A stretch of DNA of 64,000 nt, from NCBI GenBank assembly GCA_020831885.1, contig JAFIFU010000001.1:124001-188000 (forward strand), read 5' to 3'. A program made the translations under genes and the position numbers. Source of the DNA: Ectothiorhodospiraceae bacterium. Its GTDB lineage: Bacteria > Pseudomonadota > Gammaproteobacteria > Nitrococcales > Aquisalimonadaceae. The number at the start of each line of letters is the position of its first letter. The stretch's first letter is position 1. The notes below the pieces were generated by a model, which was not told the DNA's origin, searched no databases, and worked only from the letters and a program-made list of their open reading frames with translations. Positions 8,642 to 17,620 of this stretch are shown piece after piece.

Positions 8642-9442
8642 ATGTCGCCTGTCCGCACAGAGAAAAACGGCCCGGTCACCACCGTGATTCTGGACCGTCG
8701 TCATGCCCGGAACGCCGTGGATCCGGAAACGGCCCGCGTGCTCTATCAGGCTTTCCTGGACTTCGAGGCGGATGATGCGGCCCGGGTGGCCGTGTTCTGG
8801 GGTGATAACGGCACGTTCTGCGCCGGTGCCGATCTGAAGGCGGCCTCCAGCACGGATATGGAGGGCTACCTGGACGGGTTGCACGTGGAGGCTGAGGGCA
8901 TGCAGCAGGCCATGGGGCCCATGGGGCCCTCGCGCCTGCTCCTGAGCAAGCCCGTCATTGCGGCCGTTTCCGGTTACGCGGTGGCCGGTGGCATGGAACT
9001 GGCGCTCTGGTGCGACATGCGGGTGGTGGAAAAGAGCGCCTGCTTCGGTGTCTACTGCCGCCGCTGGGGGGTGCCGCTGATCGACGGCGGAACCGTGCGC
9101 CTGCCCCGCATCATCGGCCTGGGGCGGGCACTGGATCTGATTCTCACCGGCCGCACCGTGCCGGCGGATGAGGCCTATGCCATGGGCTTGGCGAACCGCG
9201 TGGTGGACGACGGCCAGGCGCGGGCAGCGGCGGAACAGTTGGCCGCGGAGTTGGCGCGCTTTCCCCAGCGCTGCATGCGGGCCGACCGCTACAGCGCCTA
9301 CGCCCAGGGCGGGCTGTCGTTGGGCGCGGCGCTCCATCAGGAGTACACGCGAAGCGTTGACGCGTTTCGGCAGGAGGGCCGCGCCGGCGCCGCCCGTTTC
9401 GCTTCGGGCCACGGTCGGCACGGCAACTTCGACGACATCTGA
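8642..9442 (+). CDS. Enoyl-CoA hydratase/isomerase (crotonase) family protein
   Basis: 266 residues from ATG 8642, after GGGAG. Crotonase landmarks: NGTFCAGADLKA (first oxyanion-hole segment, about residues 57-68) and KPVIAAVSGYAVAGGMELALWCD (second segment, about 103-125). The position of the second catalytic glutamate of true hydratases (after GVPLIDGG) is not obviously an acid, so a hydratase reaction is not assured. Isomerase, lyase and thioesterase relatives share this fold. It is convergent with a thiolase gene and belongs to an acyl-CoA gene group running to 12.9 kb. Confidence 0.85.
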   Translation: MSPVRTEKNGPVTTVILDRRHARNAVDPETARVLYQAFLDFEADDAARVAVFWGDNGTFCAGADLKAASSTDMEGYLDGLHVEAEGMQQAMGPMGPSRLLLSKPVIAAVSGYAVAGGMELALWCDMRVVEKSACFGVYCRRWGVPLIDGGTVRLPRIIGLGRALDLILTGRTVPADEAYAMGLANRVVDDGQARAAAEQLAAELARFPQRCMRADRYSAYAQGGLSLGAALHQEYTRSVDAFRQEGRAGAARFASGHGRHGNFDDI

Positions 9443-9447
9443 AGGAT

Positions 9448-9480
9448 GCACGGCCATGGCCAGGGGCCATGGCCGTGCAG
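9448..9480. terminator. Long perfect hairpin between convergent crotonase and thiolase genes
   Basis: Fifteen-base perfect arms (TGCACGGCCATGGCC 9448-9462 and its complement 9466-9480) around a 3-base loop, right after the crotonase stop and just before the thiolase stop. There is no T run on either side, so it may block or protect 3' ends rather than act as a classical terminator. Confidence 0.6.
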
Positions 9481-9498
9481 GCAGTCCGCCTGCCGCGT

Positions 9499-10686
9499 TC
9501 AGGCCATGAGCTCGATGGCCATGGCTGTGGCCTCGCCGCCGCCGATACACAAGGATGCCACGCCGCGCTTGAGGCCACGTGTCTGCAGCGCGTTGATCAG
9601 CGTGACGATGATACGGGCCCCGGAGGCGCCGATGGGGTGTCCCAGCGCGCATGCGCCGCCATTGACGTTGACCCGGTCGTGGGCGATATCCAGCTCCTGC
9701 ATGGCCGCCATCACCACCACTGCGAAGGCTTCGTTGATCTCGTACAGATCCACCTCGCCGTTGCTCCAGCCGGTGCGCTCGAAAAGCTTCTGGATAGCGC
9801 CCACGGGAGCAGTGGTGAACCAGGCCGGTTCCTGGGCATGGCTGGCATGGCCGCGAATGGCGGCCAGGGGTTTCAGCCCCCGCTTCTCCGCTTCGCTGAG
9901 CGGCATCAGCACCAAGGCGGCAGCGCCGTCGGAGATGGAGCTGGCATTGGCGGCGGTGACCGTGCCGTCCTTGGCGAAGGCCGGTTTCAGCGTGCGGATT
10001 TTCTCCAGAGACGCGTTCCGGGGTTGCTCGTCACGGGCAACCTGGCGCTCGCCCTTGCGCTCTTTCACGGTGACGGACGTGATCTCGGCGTCGAAGACGC
10101 CGTTCTCGCCGGCCTCGCGGGCGCGGGTCAGGGAGGTTTCCGCATAATGGTCCTGGCTGTCCCGGCTGAAGCTGTAGTGGCTGGCGCAGCGTTCGGCGAA
10201 GCGCCCCATCAATTCACCCTTGTCATAGGCGTCCTCCAGGCCGTCGAAGAACATGTGGTCCACCACGCGCCCATGGCCCAGGCGATAGCCCCCGCGGGCC
10301 TTGTCCAGCAGGTACGGCGCCCGGGACATGTTCTCCATGCCGCCGGCCACGGCAATGCGGCCGTTCCCCGCCCGCAGGCCGTCATGAGCCAGCATGGTGG
10401 CCTTCATGCCGGACCCGCAGACCTTGCTGACCGTGGTGCACGGTACGGACTGTGGCAGACCGGCGCCGAGCGCTGCCTGGCGTGCGGGCGCCTGGCCGAG
10501 GCCGGCCGGCAGCACATTGCCCATATAGACCTCGTCCACCGCATTCAGCGGCACGCCGGCCCGGTCCAGCGCCGCGGAGATGCTGGCGCTGCCGAGTTCC
10601 GGCGCGGGAACCGCGGAAAGTTCGCCCATCAGGCCGCCCATGGCGGTGCGGGCCATTCCCACAATCACGATCGGATCGTCTTGCAT
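9499..10686 (-). CDS. Acetyl-CoA acetyltransferase (thiolase)
   Basis: Thiolase II-type enzyme that condenses or cleaves acyl-CoA units; biosynthetic members make acetoacetyl-CoA, including for polyhydroxybutyrate. 395 residues from ATG 10686, with AGGAG eight bases upstream; GTG 10695 is an alternative. The acyl-accepting cysteine is in VSKVCGSGMKA (about residue 89). Catalytic histidines and cysteine are in EINEAFAVV, GGACALGHPIGASGAR and CIGGGEATAM. Phasins elsewhere in the window make a polyester role possible, but no PHB synthase or reductase is present here. Confidence 0.93.
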   Translation of the reverse strand: MQDDPIVIVGMARTAMGGLMGELSAVPAPELGSASISAALDRAGVPLNAVDEVYMGNVLPAGLGQAPARQAALGAGLPQSVPCTTVSKVCGSGMKATMLAHDGLRAGNGRIAVAGGMENMSRAPYLLDKARGGYRLGHGRVVDHMFFDGLEDAYDKGELMGRFAERCASHYSFSRDSQDHYAETSLTRAREAGENGVFDAEITSVTVKERKGERQVARDEQPRNASLEKIRTLKPAFAKDGTVTAANASSISDGAAALVLMPLSEAEKRGLKPLAAIRGHASHAQEPAWFTTAPVGAIQKLFERTGWSNGEVDLYEINEAFAVVVMAAMQELDIAHDRVNVNGGACALGHPIGASGARIIVTLINALQTRGLKRGVASLCIGGGEATAMAIELMA

Positions 10687-10729
10687 GATCTGCACTCCTG
10701 GATAGTCGGGGGTTTTTCAATCCGGCACT

Positions 10730-10741
10730 TTTACCTGTAAA
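10730..10741. promoter_or_regulatory. Candidate operator between thiolase and dehydrogenase genes
   Basis: Inverted repeat TTTAC-CT-GTAAA in the 175-base divergent gap, 44 bases upstream of the thiolase start. It looks like a small dimeric repressor site, but I cannot name the regulator and no regulator gene is adjacent. Confidence 0.3.
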
Positions 10742-10861
10742 GTTTCGTGATTGTCGATCTGGAGCTTGGTCGAGTCCAGCCCCGTTTTCGCGATACCAAT
10801 GGCCTGGCCGGCGCTCGGTCGCCGGCGGCTGTTGATTCCATAGACCGGACGAGGAGGCGTT

Positions 10862-11629
10862 ATGCAGATCAAGGACCGCGTGTTTCTGGTGACTGGCGGT
10901 GCATCGGGTTTGGGTGAGGCGACGGTCCGCCGGCTGGTGGGTCAGGGCGGCAAGGCGGTGATTGCCGATGTGCAGGATGAACGCGCAGCGAAGCTGGTGG
11001 ACGACCTGGGCGACGCGGCCGTCGCTGTTCATTGCGATGTGGCCAGTCCCGATGATGCAGCGGCGGCGGTCAAGGCCGGCGTGGACGCCTTTGGCGCTCT
11101 TCACGGGCTGGTCAACTGCGCTGGCGTGGGCACGCCGGAGAAGGTGCTGACCCGGGAGGGGCCCCAGGATCTGGAGCGGTTCAACCGGGTGGTGCAGATC
11201 AATCTGGTGGGCAGCTTCAACATGATCCGGGTTGCCGCGGCGGCCATGGCCGCCCAGGAGCCGGACAGCGAGGGTGAGCGGGGCGTTATCGTCAATACGG
11301 CGTCCGTGGCCGCTTTCGACGGTCAGATCGGCCAGCCGGCCTATTCCGCGTCCAAGGCCGGCGTGGTGGGGATGACCTTGCCCATTGCGCGGGAACTGGC
11401 GCGCCATGGCATCCGCGTCGTGACCATCGCCCCGGGCCTGTTCGAAACCCCCATGCTGCTGGGGCTGCCACAGGACGTCCAGGACGCCCTGGGTCGCAGC
11501 GTGCCGTTCCCGCCCCGCCTGGGCCGCCCCATGGAGTTCGCGCATACGGTCCAGTACATCGTGGAGAACACCATGATGAATGGGGAGACCATCCGTCTGG
11601 ATGGCGCCATCCGGATGCAGCCCAAATAG
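10862..11629 (+). CDS. Short-chain dehydrogenase, 3-hydroxyacyl-CoA dehydrogenase type 2-like
   Basis: Rossmann-fold NAD-dependent oxidoreductase, 255 residues. Cofactor motif TGGASGLGEATVRRL is at about residues 11-25, an acidic residue after beta-2 (ADVQDE) favours NAD, NCAGVG is at about 87-92, and the catalytic Ser-Tyr-Lys set is in NTASVAAFDGQIGQPAYSASKAG. The insertion around MAAQEPDSEGERGVIVNTAS and the ending GETIRLDGAIRMQPK match the HSD17B10-type group, which oxidises 3-hydroxyacyl-CoA, often from branched-chain substrates. Lying between thiolase and acyl-CoA dehydrogenase genes, it completes most of a beta-oxidation set. The substrate is inferred. Confidence 0.88.
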   Translation: MQIKDRVFLVTGGASGLGEATVRRLVGQGGKAVIADVQDERAAKLVDDLGDAAVAVHCDVASPDDAAAAVKAGVDAFGALHGLVNCAGVGTPEKVLTREGPQDLERFNRVVQINLVGSFNMIRVAAAAMAAQEPDSEGERGVIVNTASVAAFDGQIGQPAYSASKAGVVGMTLPIARELARHGIRVVTIAPGLFETPMLLGLPQDVQDALGRSVPFPPRLGRPMEFAHTVQYIVENTMMNGETIRLDGAIRMQPK

Positions 11630-11723
11630 CCGCATGTGTCCGCGGGGCTCCGGCCCCGTCGCGCCCGTTCGAAGGTCCAGGCTTCCGGCCGGTCGCCCCA
11701 GGCGATCGGCCGGATCGCCGGCG

Positions 11724-12863
11724 TCAGCGGCCGAGAATGGAGCGGGCGATAATCTCCTTCATGATCTCGTTGGTTCCGCCGTAGATCCGCTGCACGCGGG
11801 CATCCACGAAATCACGGGAGATGGGGTATTCCCGCATGTAGCCGTAACCGCCGAATAGCTGCAGACAGGTGTCCGCCACCTTGCACTGCAGGTCGGTACT
11901 GGTGAGCTTCGCGATGGACGCATTCGTCGTACTCAGTGCGTCCGCCTCGTACTCGGTCTGGCACTGACGGATGAATGCCTTGTGGACCTCCACCTGGGCC
12001 TTCAGCTCCGCCAGAGTGAAGCGGGTGTTCTGGAAGGCCCCGATGGGCTGGCCGAAGGCCTTGCGTTCCTGGACGTAGGTGAGGGTTCGCTCCAGCATGC
12101 CCTCGCAAGCGGCGATGGCGCCGATGCTGAGGATCAGGCGTTCCCGCGGCAGTTCGTTCATCAGGTTGGCGAAGCCCTTGCCTTCGCCGCCCAGGATCTG
12201 ATCGGCGCCCACCCGCACGTCCTCGAAGAACAGTTCCGCCGTGTCGGAACCCGTCTGTCCGATCTTCTCCAGCTTCCTCCCCTTGCTGAAGCCGGGCAGG
12301 CTGGTATCCACGGTGAACAGGGTCATGCCACGGGCTCCGGCACCCGGGTCGGTCTTGGCCGACAGGATATGCACGTCAGCGTGATAGCCGTTGGTGATGA
12401 AGGTCTTCTGGCCGTTGATGATGTAAGCGTCCCCATCCTTGACGGCCCGGGTCTTCATCCCCTGCAGGTCGGAGCCCGCGGCGGGCTCACTCATGCCGAT
12501 GGAGCCCACCGCCTCGCCGGAAACCATGCGCGGCAGCCAGGTCTTCTTCTGCTCCTCCGTGCCCAGGTGCAGGATATACGGGGCGACAATGTCGGAATGC
12601 ACCGAGAGATTGGTGCTAAGCCCGCCGAAACCCATCTTCGCCACTTCCTCGATCACCACGGCGGACAGGCCGAATGTGCCGCCGAAACCGCCGTACTCTT
12701 CCGGGACGTCCACGCAGAGGAACCCGTTTTCACCCAGCCGGTTCCACAGCGCCCGCGGGAACAGCTGCTCGCGCTCCCACTGGTCGTAATGGGGCGCGAC
12801 TTCCTTTTCCAGGAATCGGCGCAGCGTCTCACGAAACAGGTCGACTTCACTCGCGTCGAGCAT
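11724..12863 (-). CDS. Acyl-CoA dehydrogenase
   Basis: FAD enzyme introducing the 2,3 double bond into acyl-CoA. 379 residues from ATG 12863, after AGGAGGAG. Motifs: SIGMSEPAAGSDLQGMKTRA (FAD/substrate loop, about 120-140), KTFITNG, and the C-terminal catalytic region LQLFGGYGYMREYPISRDFVDARVQ with the family ending YGGTNEIMKEIIARSILGR. The length and the base region fit short/branched-chain or medium-chain members. It is convergent with the short-chain dehydrogenase. A 7-bp inverted repeat (12895-12917) lies just upstream of its start. Confidence 0.92.
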   Translation of the reverse strand: MLDASEVDLFRETLRRFLEKEVAPHYDQWEREQLFPRALWNRLGENGFLCVDVPEEYGGFGGTFGLSAVVIEEVAKMGFGGLSTNLSVHSDIVAPYILHLGTEEQKKTWLPRMVSGEAVGSIGMSEPAAGSDLQGMKTRAVKDGDAYIINGQKTFITNGYHADVHILSAKTDPGAGARGMTLFTVDTSLPGFSKGRKLEKIGQTGSDTAELFFEDVRVGADQILGGEGKGFANLMNELPRERLILSIGAIAACEGMLERTLTYVQERKAFGQPIGAFQNTRFTLAELKAQVEVHKAFIRQCQTEYEADALSTTNASIAKLTSTDLQCKVADTCLQLFGGYGYMREYPISRDFVDARVQRIYGGTNEIMKEIIARSILGR

Positions 12864-12894
12864 TGGCTCCTCCTGATAGATGCAATGCCATTCT

Positions 12895-12917
12895 CCGGTG
12901 CACGAGCTTAGCACCGG
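12895..12917 (-). promoter_or_regulatory. Inverted repeat upstream of the acyl-CoA dehydrogenase
   Basis: CCGGTGC and GCACCGG separated by 9 bases, 32 to 54 bases before the start codon. It could be a leader hairpin or an operator; nothing in the sequence decides between them. Confidence 0.3.
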
Positions 12918-12992
12918 GAACGGCCTAAGTCGTTAACGCGTTAGTTTGTTTGGTGTCCACCGGCTCCCCGGCCGGCATGCCACCACGGACGT

Positions 12993-14204
12993 TCAGGGCA
13001 TCTCCGAGGCCGGAAGCACACGGCAGAACCAGGTTTTCAGGTAACGTGTCTCGGGGATCGCCGGGTGGACCGGGTGATCCGGTGCCTGCTGACCGGCCTC
13101 GATCACCTGCAAACCGCGGTCCAGGTGCCGTGCTGCGCTCAGGGCTTCCTGCAGCAGGGCATCGGCCGTGACATGGGATGAGCAGGATGCGGTGATCAGG
13201 ATGCCGTTCTTCTCCAGCACCTGCATGGCCAACTGGTTCAGTCGCCGATAACCGGCCAGTCCCTTTTTCAGATCCTTCTTCCGCTTGACGAAGGCCGGTG
13301 GATCCACGATCACCACATCGTAGCGCCGGCGTTCCTCCCGCAGCGCCTGGAGGACTGTGAAGGCGTCTCCCTCCACCGTCGCAAGACGGTCGGGCACGTG
13401 GTTCAGGGCGGCGTTCTCCGCGGCCCGGTCCAATGCCGCGGAGGAGCTGTCCACACAGGTGACGTTGTCTGCCCCGGACACCAGGGATTGCACACCCCAG
13501 GCTCCCACATAAGAGAACACGTCCAGCACCCGCTTGCCGCGGACATAGGGTTGCAGCCTGGCCCGGCTGGCCCTGTGGTCGTAATACCATCCTGTCTTCT
13601 GCGCGTCCTGGCTGGCCACCCGGAACCGTGCGCCGTTCTCCCGCAGTTCCAGGACTTCCGGCCCCGGTTCATCCACCCAGCGCTGGTAGCGGTCCAGGCC
13701 TTCCAGCTCCCGCATGGGACTGTCCCCCCGGAGCAGGATGTGCCGAGGCGCCACCGTCGCCCGCAATGCCGTAATGACATGGCTCAGCGCCCGTTCCATG
13801 CCCGCCGTATTGGCCTGCACCACGCAGCTATCGCCATAGCGGTCGATGATCAGCCCGGAAAGGCCGTCCCCGTCCCCGTGCACCAGCCGGTAGCAGGGCT
13901 CCGGAAACAAGCGTACCCGCAGGGCCAGCGCCTGGCCCAGCCGCTCGGTCAGCAGCGCCGTGTCCAGTGTGCGATTCGGATCCCGGCTGACCAGCCGCGC
14001 GCAGATCAGCGAGTGGGGGTTCACGTAGACAGTGCCGATGGGCCGGTCCGCATGGTCCCGGAGCAGGGCCGGTTGCCCCGGTTCGAAAGCCTTGAGGGGG
14101 GTTTCGGTGTTATCCACCTCGTTGCTGAATACCCAGAGATGCCCCCCGCGCAGGCGACGGTCCTCTCCCTTCTTCAGTTTTAGGGAAGGCAGCCACTCAG
14201 GCAT
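12993..14204 (-). CDS. rlmI: 23S rRNA (cytosine-5) methyltransferase, RlmI type
   Basis: Class I methyltransferase that puts m5C on 23S rRNA (C1962 in E. coli). 403 residues from ATG 14204. The N-terminal PUA-like domain is visible (KKGEDRRLRGGHLWVFSNEVD), then an EEHEE-type middle (GDGDGLSGLIIDRYGD). The SAM-binding domain has VLDVFSYVGAWGVQSL (about 222-237), DVVIVDPPAFVKRKKD with the DPP motif (about 289-304), and the catalytic cysteine in TASCSSHV. Paralogues with other targets exist, so the exact base is family-based. Confidence 0.9.
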   Translation of the reverse strand: MPEWLPSLKLKKGEDRRLRGGHLWVFSNEVDNTETPLKAFEPGQPALLRDHADRPIGTVYVNPHSLICARLVSRDPNRTLDTALLTERLGQALALRVRLFPEPCYRLVHGDGDGLSGLIIDRYGDSCVVQANTAGMERALSHVITALRATVAPRHILLRGDSPMRELEGLDRYQRWVDEPGPEVLELRENGARFRVASQDAQKTGWYYDHRASRARLQPYVRGKRVLDVFSYVGAWGVQSLVSGADNVTCVDSSSAALDRAAENAALNHVPDRLATVEGDAFTVLQALREERRRYDVVIVDPPAFVKRKKDLKKGLAGYRRLNQLAMQVLEKNGILITASCSSHVTADALLQEALSAARHLDRGLQVIEAGQQAPDHPVHPAIPETRYLKTWFCRVLPASEMP

Positions 14205-14222
14205 GGCAATACTCTCTGAAAG

Positions 14223-14252
14223 CCTAGTAAGGTGGGGCAATTCTACTAACCG
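14223..14252. repeat. TAGTAAGG/TACTAACC motif pair
   Basis: CCTAGTAAGG (14223-14232) and CTACTAACCG (14243-14252) lie between divergent rlmI and the SH3 gene. The same two words occur in the opposite order upstream of the phosphofructokinase (26541-26570). On the minus strand TAGAAT inside this segment could be an rlmI -10 box. Confidence 0.35.
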
Positions 14253-14363
14253 TTAAGGTGGTAAAGCCATGGGCCGGGCGCCATGCTGTCTCCCCTAGGC
14301 GTCAACTTGCGATGGCCTTATGCTGGGATAGAATGCTGCCCACCTATCCAACCGGAGGTTGTT

Positions 14364-15023
14364 GTGAGCCGTCTCGTCGCTGTCGTCCTTTTGCTGCTTC
14401 TGTTGTCGCCCGCCGCGGCGCTCGCCCAGCAGACGCGTTTCATCAGCGATGAGCTGTCACTGGACCTCCGGGCCGGCCCCGGCAACCAGTACCGCATCCA
14501 GCGGATGGTCCCGGCCGGGACCCGCGTTCAGACCCTGGAGGAACAGGCCGGCTGGACCCGGGTGCGCCTGGCCGACGGGCTGGAGGGCTGGGTGCTGACG
14601 CGGTTACTGTCCGGCGAGCCCAGCGCCCGTAGCCAGTTGGACGATGTGCAGCGGAATCTGACCCAGGTCCAGGAGGAAAACACGCAGTTGCAATCCGCCC
14701 TGGACGAGGCACGGGCACGGGTGGAGGAGCTGGAAGCCGTCCTGGCTGACACCTCAACGGAACGGGATGCCCTGGAGCAGCGCGTGGAGCAGGCGTCCCG
14801 TGGCTTGCAGCTCCATCAGGAAAACGAGGAACTGAAGAAGGAAGTCATCGACCTGCGCCGGGAGATCCAGGACCTCAGCCACGAGACCGAGCGGTTGCGT
14901 GATCGCAACGAGCAACGCTGGTTCATCGTGGGTTCCGGGGTGCTGGCTTTCGGCATCCTCATGGGGCTCATCCTGCCGCGCATCCGCTGGCGTCGCCGAA
15001 ACAGCTGGAGCGGCGGCCTGTAA
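14364..15023 (+). CDS. SH3-domain envelope protein (YgiM-like)
   Basis: 219 residues from GTG 14364, with GGAGG five bases upstream. Signal peptide of about 22 residues (VSRLVAVVLLLLLLSPAAALA), then a bacterial SH3 domain (about 23-85) with the typical LDLRAGPG and GWTRVRLADGLEGWVL. A coiled coil of about 100 residues follows (QVQEENTQLQSALDEARARV onward). One transmembrane helix near the C terminus (FIVGSGVLAFGILMGLILP) ends in RIRWRRR on the cytoplasmic side. This is the architecture of the YgiM/TIGR04211 family, thought to sense or bind peptidoglycan. Function is not established. Confidence 0.82.
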   Translation: MSRLVAVVLLLLLLSPAAALAQQTRFISDELSLDLRAGPGNQYRIQRMVPAGTRVQTLEEQAGWTRVRLADGLEGWVLTRLLSGEPSARSQLDDVQRNLTQVQEENTQLQSALDEARARVEELEAVLADTSTERDALEQRVEQASRGLQLHQENEELKKEVIDLRREIQDLSHETERLRDRNEQRWFIVGSGVLAFGILMGLILPRIRWRRRNSWSGGL

Positions 15024-15071
15024 GCTTGCCGCCGTTCCCGGCTTTCCCCAGAATCATCCCAGTGACCCGTG

Positions 15072-15096
15072 GCCGGGCGTTGCCCCGGCTTTTATT
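15072..15096 (+). terminator. Intrinsic terminator after the SH3 protein gene
   Basis: GCCGGG (15072-15077) pairs with CCCGGC (15084-15089) around a 6-base loop, followed by TTTTATT. It lies 22 bases before the argE start, so argE needs its own promoter or readthrough. Confidence 0.65.
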
Positions 15097-15117
15097 CCGC
15101 GTTTCCCGGAGACCGCC

Positions 15118-16287
15118 ATGGCCAGACAGCCGCCACCGCTGATGGACATGCTCCAGCAGCTGATCGCAATCCCGTCCGTGAGCAGCGTGAATCCCGCGCT
15201 GGATCAGGGTAACCGGGCCGTGGTGGAGCGGCTGGCCGAATGGTTGGAAGCCCTGGGTTTCGCCTGCGAGTTGCAGCAGGTCCCCGATGCCCCGGACAAG
15301 GCCAACCTGATTGCCAGCCTGGGTCGGGGCGAGGGAGGACTGGTACTGGCCGGACACACGGATACGGTACCCTACGACGAAACCGGCTGGTCCTCGGATC
15401 CGTTCTCACTGCAGGAACGTGACGGCCGCCTGTACGGCCTGGGCACCTCGGACATGAAGTCCTTCATGGCACTGATCGTGGAGGCGGTGCGTGAACTGGA
15501 TGCCGGACAGATGCAGCGTCCGCTGGTGGTCCTGGCCACCGCCGATGAGGAAAGCGGCATGACCGGCGCCAAGGCTCTGGTGGATGCCGAGCGGCGCCTG
15601 GGCCGGCATGCGGTGATCGGCGAACCCACCGGGCTGCGGCCGGTGCATGCGCACAAGGGCGTGATGATGGAGTCCATCCGCCTGCAGGGGCGCTCGGGAC
15701 ATTCCAGTGACCCGTCGCTGGGCGTCAGCGCGTTGGAAGGGATGGTGCGCGTGCTGAACGATCTGGTGGCCTGGCGCCAGCAATTGCAGTCCAAGCATGT
15801 GGACCACCGCTTTGCGGTGCCGGTGCCCACCATGAATCTGGGGCATGTGCATGGCGGCGACAATCCGAACCGGATCTGCTCCCATTGCGAGTTGCAGATC
15901 GATGTGCGTCCCCTGCCGGGGATGTCGCTGGAGGAGCTTCGCGGTGTGCTGCGGCAGCGACTGGAACGCACCCTGGTGGAGAGCGGGCTGCAACTGGAGT
16001 TCACGCCCTTGTTCCCCGGCCTGCCGGCCCTGGAGACACCGGTCTCCGCGCCCATCGTGCGGGCCGCCGAGATGCTGACCGGCAGCGAGGCGCGGGCCGT
16101 GGCCTTCGGCACCGAGGGGCCTTTCCTGCGACAACTGGGCATGGACGTGGTGGTGCTCGGCCCCGGTGATATCGAGCAGGCCCACCAGCCGGACGAGTTT
16201 CTTGCCATGGATCGCCTCCGGCCCACGGTGGATCTGCTGCGGGATCTGATCCGGCGTTTCTGTCTGGCAACGGGGGGGCGTACATGA
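15118..16287 (+). CDS. argE: Acetylornithine deacetylase
   Basis: Zinc metallopeptidase-family hydrolase releasing ornithine from N-acetylornithine in the linear arginine pathway. 389 residues from ATG 15118, after CCCGGAGA. M20 metal-site motifs: LAGHTDTVPYDE (His and Asp, about residues 79-90), GLGTSDMKSFMA (bridging Asp), ATADEESGMTGA (catalytic Glu-Glu) and GEPTGLRP. Its stop overlaps the argA start by four bases (ATGA), so the two are coupled. ArgE beside ArgA, with no ArgJ visible, points to the linear acetyl cycle as in Enterobacteria. Confidence 0.93.
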   Translation: MARQPPPLMDMLQQLIAIPSVSSVNPALDQGNRAVVERLAEWLEALGFACELQQVPDAPDKANLIASLGRGEGGLVLAGHTDTVPYDETGWSSDPFSLQERDGRLYGLGTSDMKSFMALIVEAVRELDAGQMQRPLVVLATADEESGMTGAKALVDAERRLGRHAVIGEPTGLRPVHAHKGVMMESIRLQGRSGHSSDPSLGVSALEGMVRVLNDLVAWRQQLQSKHVDHRFAVPVPTMNLGHVHGGDNPNRICSHCELQIDVRPLPGMSLEELRGVLRQRLERTLVESGLQLEFTPLFPGLPALETPVSAPIVRAAEMLTGSEARAVAFGTEGPFLRQLGMDVVVLGPGDIEQAHQPDEFLAMDRLRPTVDLLRDLIRRFCLATGGRT

Positions 16288-17612
16288 GTCGCAACGAGGC
16301 GGATTTCGTCAGCTGGTTCCGCAGCAGCGCGCCCTACATCAATGCCCATCGCAATAAGGTGTTCGTCATCAGTGTTGGTGGAGAGGCGGTGGCCGATGCC
16401 CGCTTCCCGCATCTGGTGCATGATCTGGCCCTGCTGAACAGCCTGGGGATCCGGGTGGTGCTGGTGGCGGGAGCGCGGCCGCAGATCGATGCCCGGTTGG
16501 CGGAGCGCGGAGTGCAGGCCCGGTTTCACCAGGGCTTGCGGGTTACCGATGCCGCCGCCCTGGAGTGCGTGAAGGAGGCGGCGGCAACCGTACGGGTCGA
16601 TATCGAGGCCCTGCTGTCCATGGGAGTGGCCAACTCCCCCATGGCCGGCTTCCGCATTCACGTGGCCTCCGGCAACTATGTCACCGCGCGGCCCGTGGGG
16701 GTCCGGGACGGGGTGGATTTGCTCCATACCGGCCAGGTCCGCCGGGTGGACGTGGATGCGCTCCGGGAGCGGTTGGAGGCGGGTAGCATCTGCCTGTTGG
16801 GGCCCCTGGGTTACTCACCCACCGGCGAGGTGTTCAACCTGTCGGCGGAGGAAGTGGCGCTGGCGGCGGCGCAGGCGCTGCGGGCCGACAAGCTGATCTA
16901 CATCGGAGAGGAGGAGCCGCCCGCCGATGGGGATGGCGCGTTGATCCGCGAGCTGGATCTCCATCAGGCCGTCGCGCTGTTGCATCGCTGGCGGGAATCG
17001 GGTTCCGACCGGGAGTCCGTGCGCCTGCTGGACGGTGCGGTGCGTGCCTGTCAGGGCGGTGTGCGTCGCGTCCATTTGCTCAATCGCCGGCAGGATGGCG
17101 CCCTGCTTCTGGAACTGTTCACCCGTGATGGTGTCGGCACCCTGGTCGCCGGGGACCCCTTCGAGACGGTGCGCCGCGCCACGGTGGATGATGTCGGGGG
17201 CATCCTGGAACTGATCGAACCCCTGGAGCGCGACGGGGTTCTGGTGCGGCGCTCGCGGGAAGCCCTGGAGACCGGAATCGACGAATTCATCGTGATGGAA
17301 CGCGACGGCATGATCATCGCCAGCGCGGCGTTGTCGGTGCACCCGGAAGAGGCGATGGCGGAGCTGGCCTGTTTCGCCATCCACCCGGAATACCGCAGTG
17401 GCGGCCGCGGTGATCGCCTGCTCCGCCATGTGGAGCGGGAAGCCCGCCGACAGGGTGCGGCTGGCCTGTTTGTCCTGACCACGCAGACCGCTCACTGGTT
17501 TCAGGAGCGGGGTTTCGAACCGGCCTCGCTGAGCGATCTGCCCGTTGCCCGCCAGGCACTTTACAATCTGAAGCGGAACTCCCGTGTCTTCATCCGGCAG
17601 TTGGCCGGCTGA
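16284..17612 (+). CDS. argA: N-acetylglutamate synthase
   Basis: First enzyme of arginine synthesis, transferring acetyl from acetyl-CoA to glutamate. 442 residues. It has an N-terminal amino-acid kinase-like domain (VISVGGEAVADARF, VVLVAGARPQID, ICLLGPLGYSPTGEVFNL), which carries arginine feedback control in the family, and a C-terminal GNAT domain (ELACFAIHPEYRSGGRGDRLL with the acetyl-CoA loop, about 367-387). This is the classical long ArgA type. It overlaps argE by four bases and converges on a lipoprotein gene eight bases beyond its stop. Confidence 0.95.
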   Translation: MSRNEADFVSWFRSSAPYINAHRNKVFVISVGGEAVADARFPHLVHDLALLNSLGIRVVLVAGARPQIDARLAERGVQARFHQGLRVTDAAALECVKEAAATVRVDIEALLSMGVANSPMAGFRIHVASGNYVTARPVGVRDGVDLLHTGQVRRVDVDALRERLEAGSICLLGPLGYSPTGEVFNLSAEEVALAAAQALRADKLIYIGEEEPPADGDGALIRELDLHQAVALLHRWRESGSDRESVRLLDGAVRACQGGVRRVHLLNRRQDGALLLELFTRDGVGTLVAGDPFETVRRATVDDVGGILELIEPLERDGVLVRRSREALETGIDEFIVMERDGMIIASAALSVHPEEAMAELACFAIHPEYRSGGRGDRLLRHVEREARRQGAAGLFVLTTQTAHWFQERGFEPASLSDLPVARQALYNLKRNSRVFIRQLAG

Positions 17613-17620
17613 AGAACAGG

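Noticed and set aside
8021-9652. 543-codon open frame on the minus strand over rpsI and the crotonase gene
   Set aside because: Antisense to well-recognised genes; its translation has no domain and reflects the high GC content.
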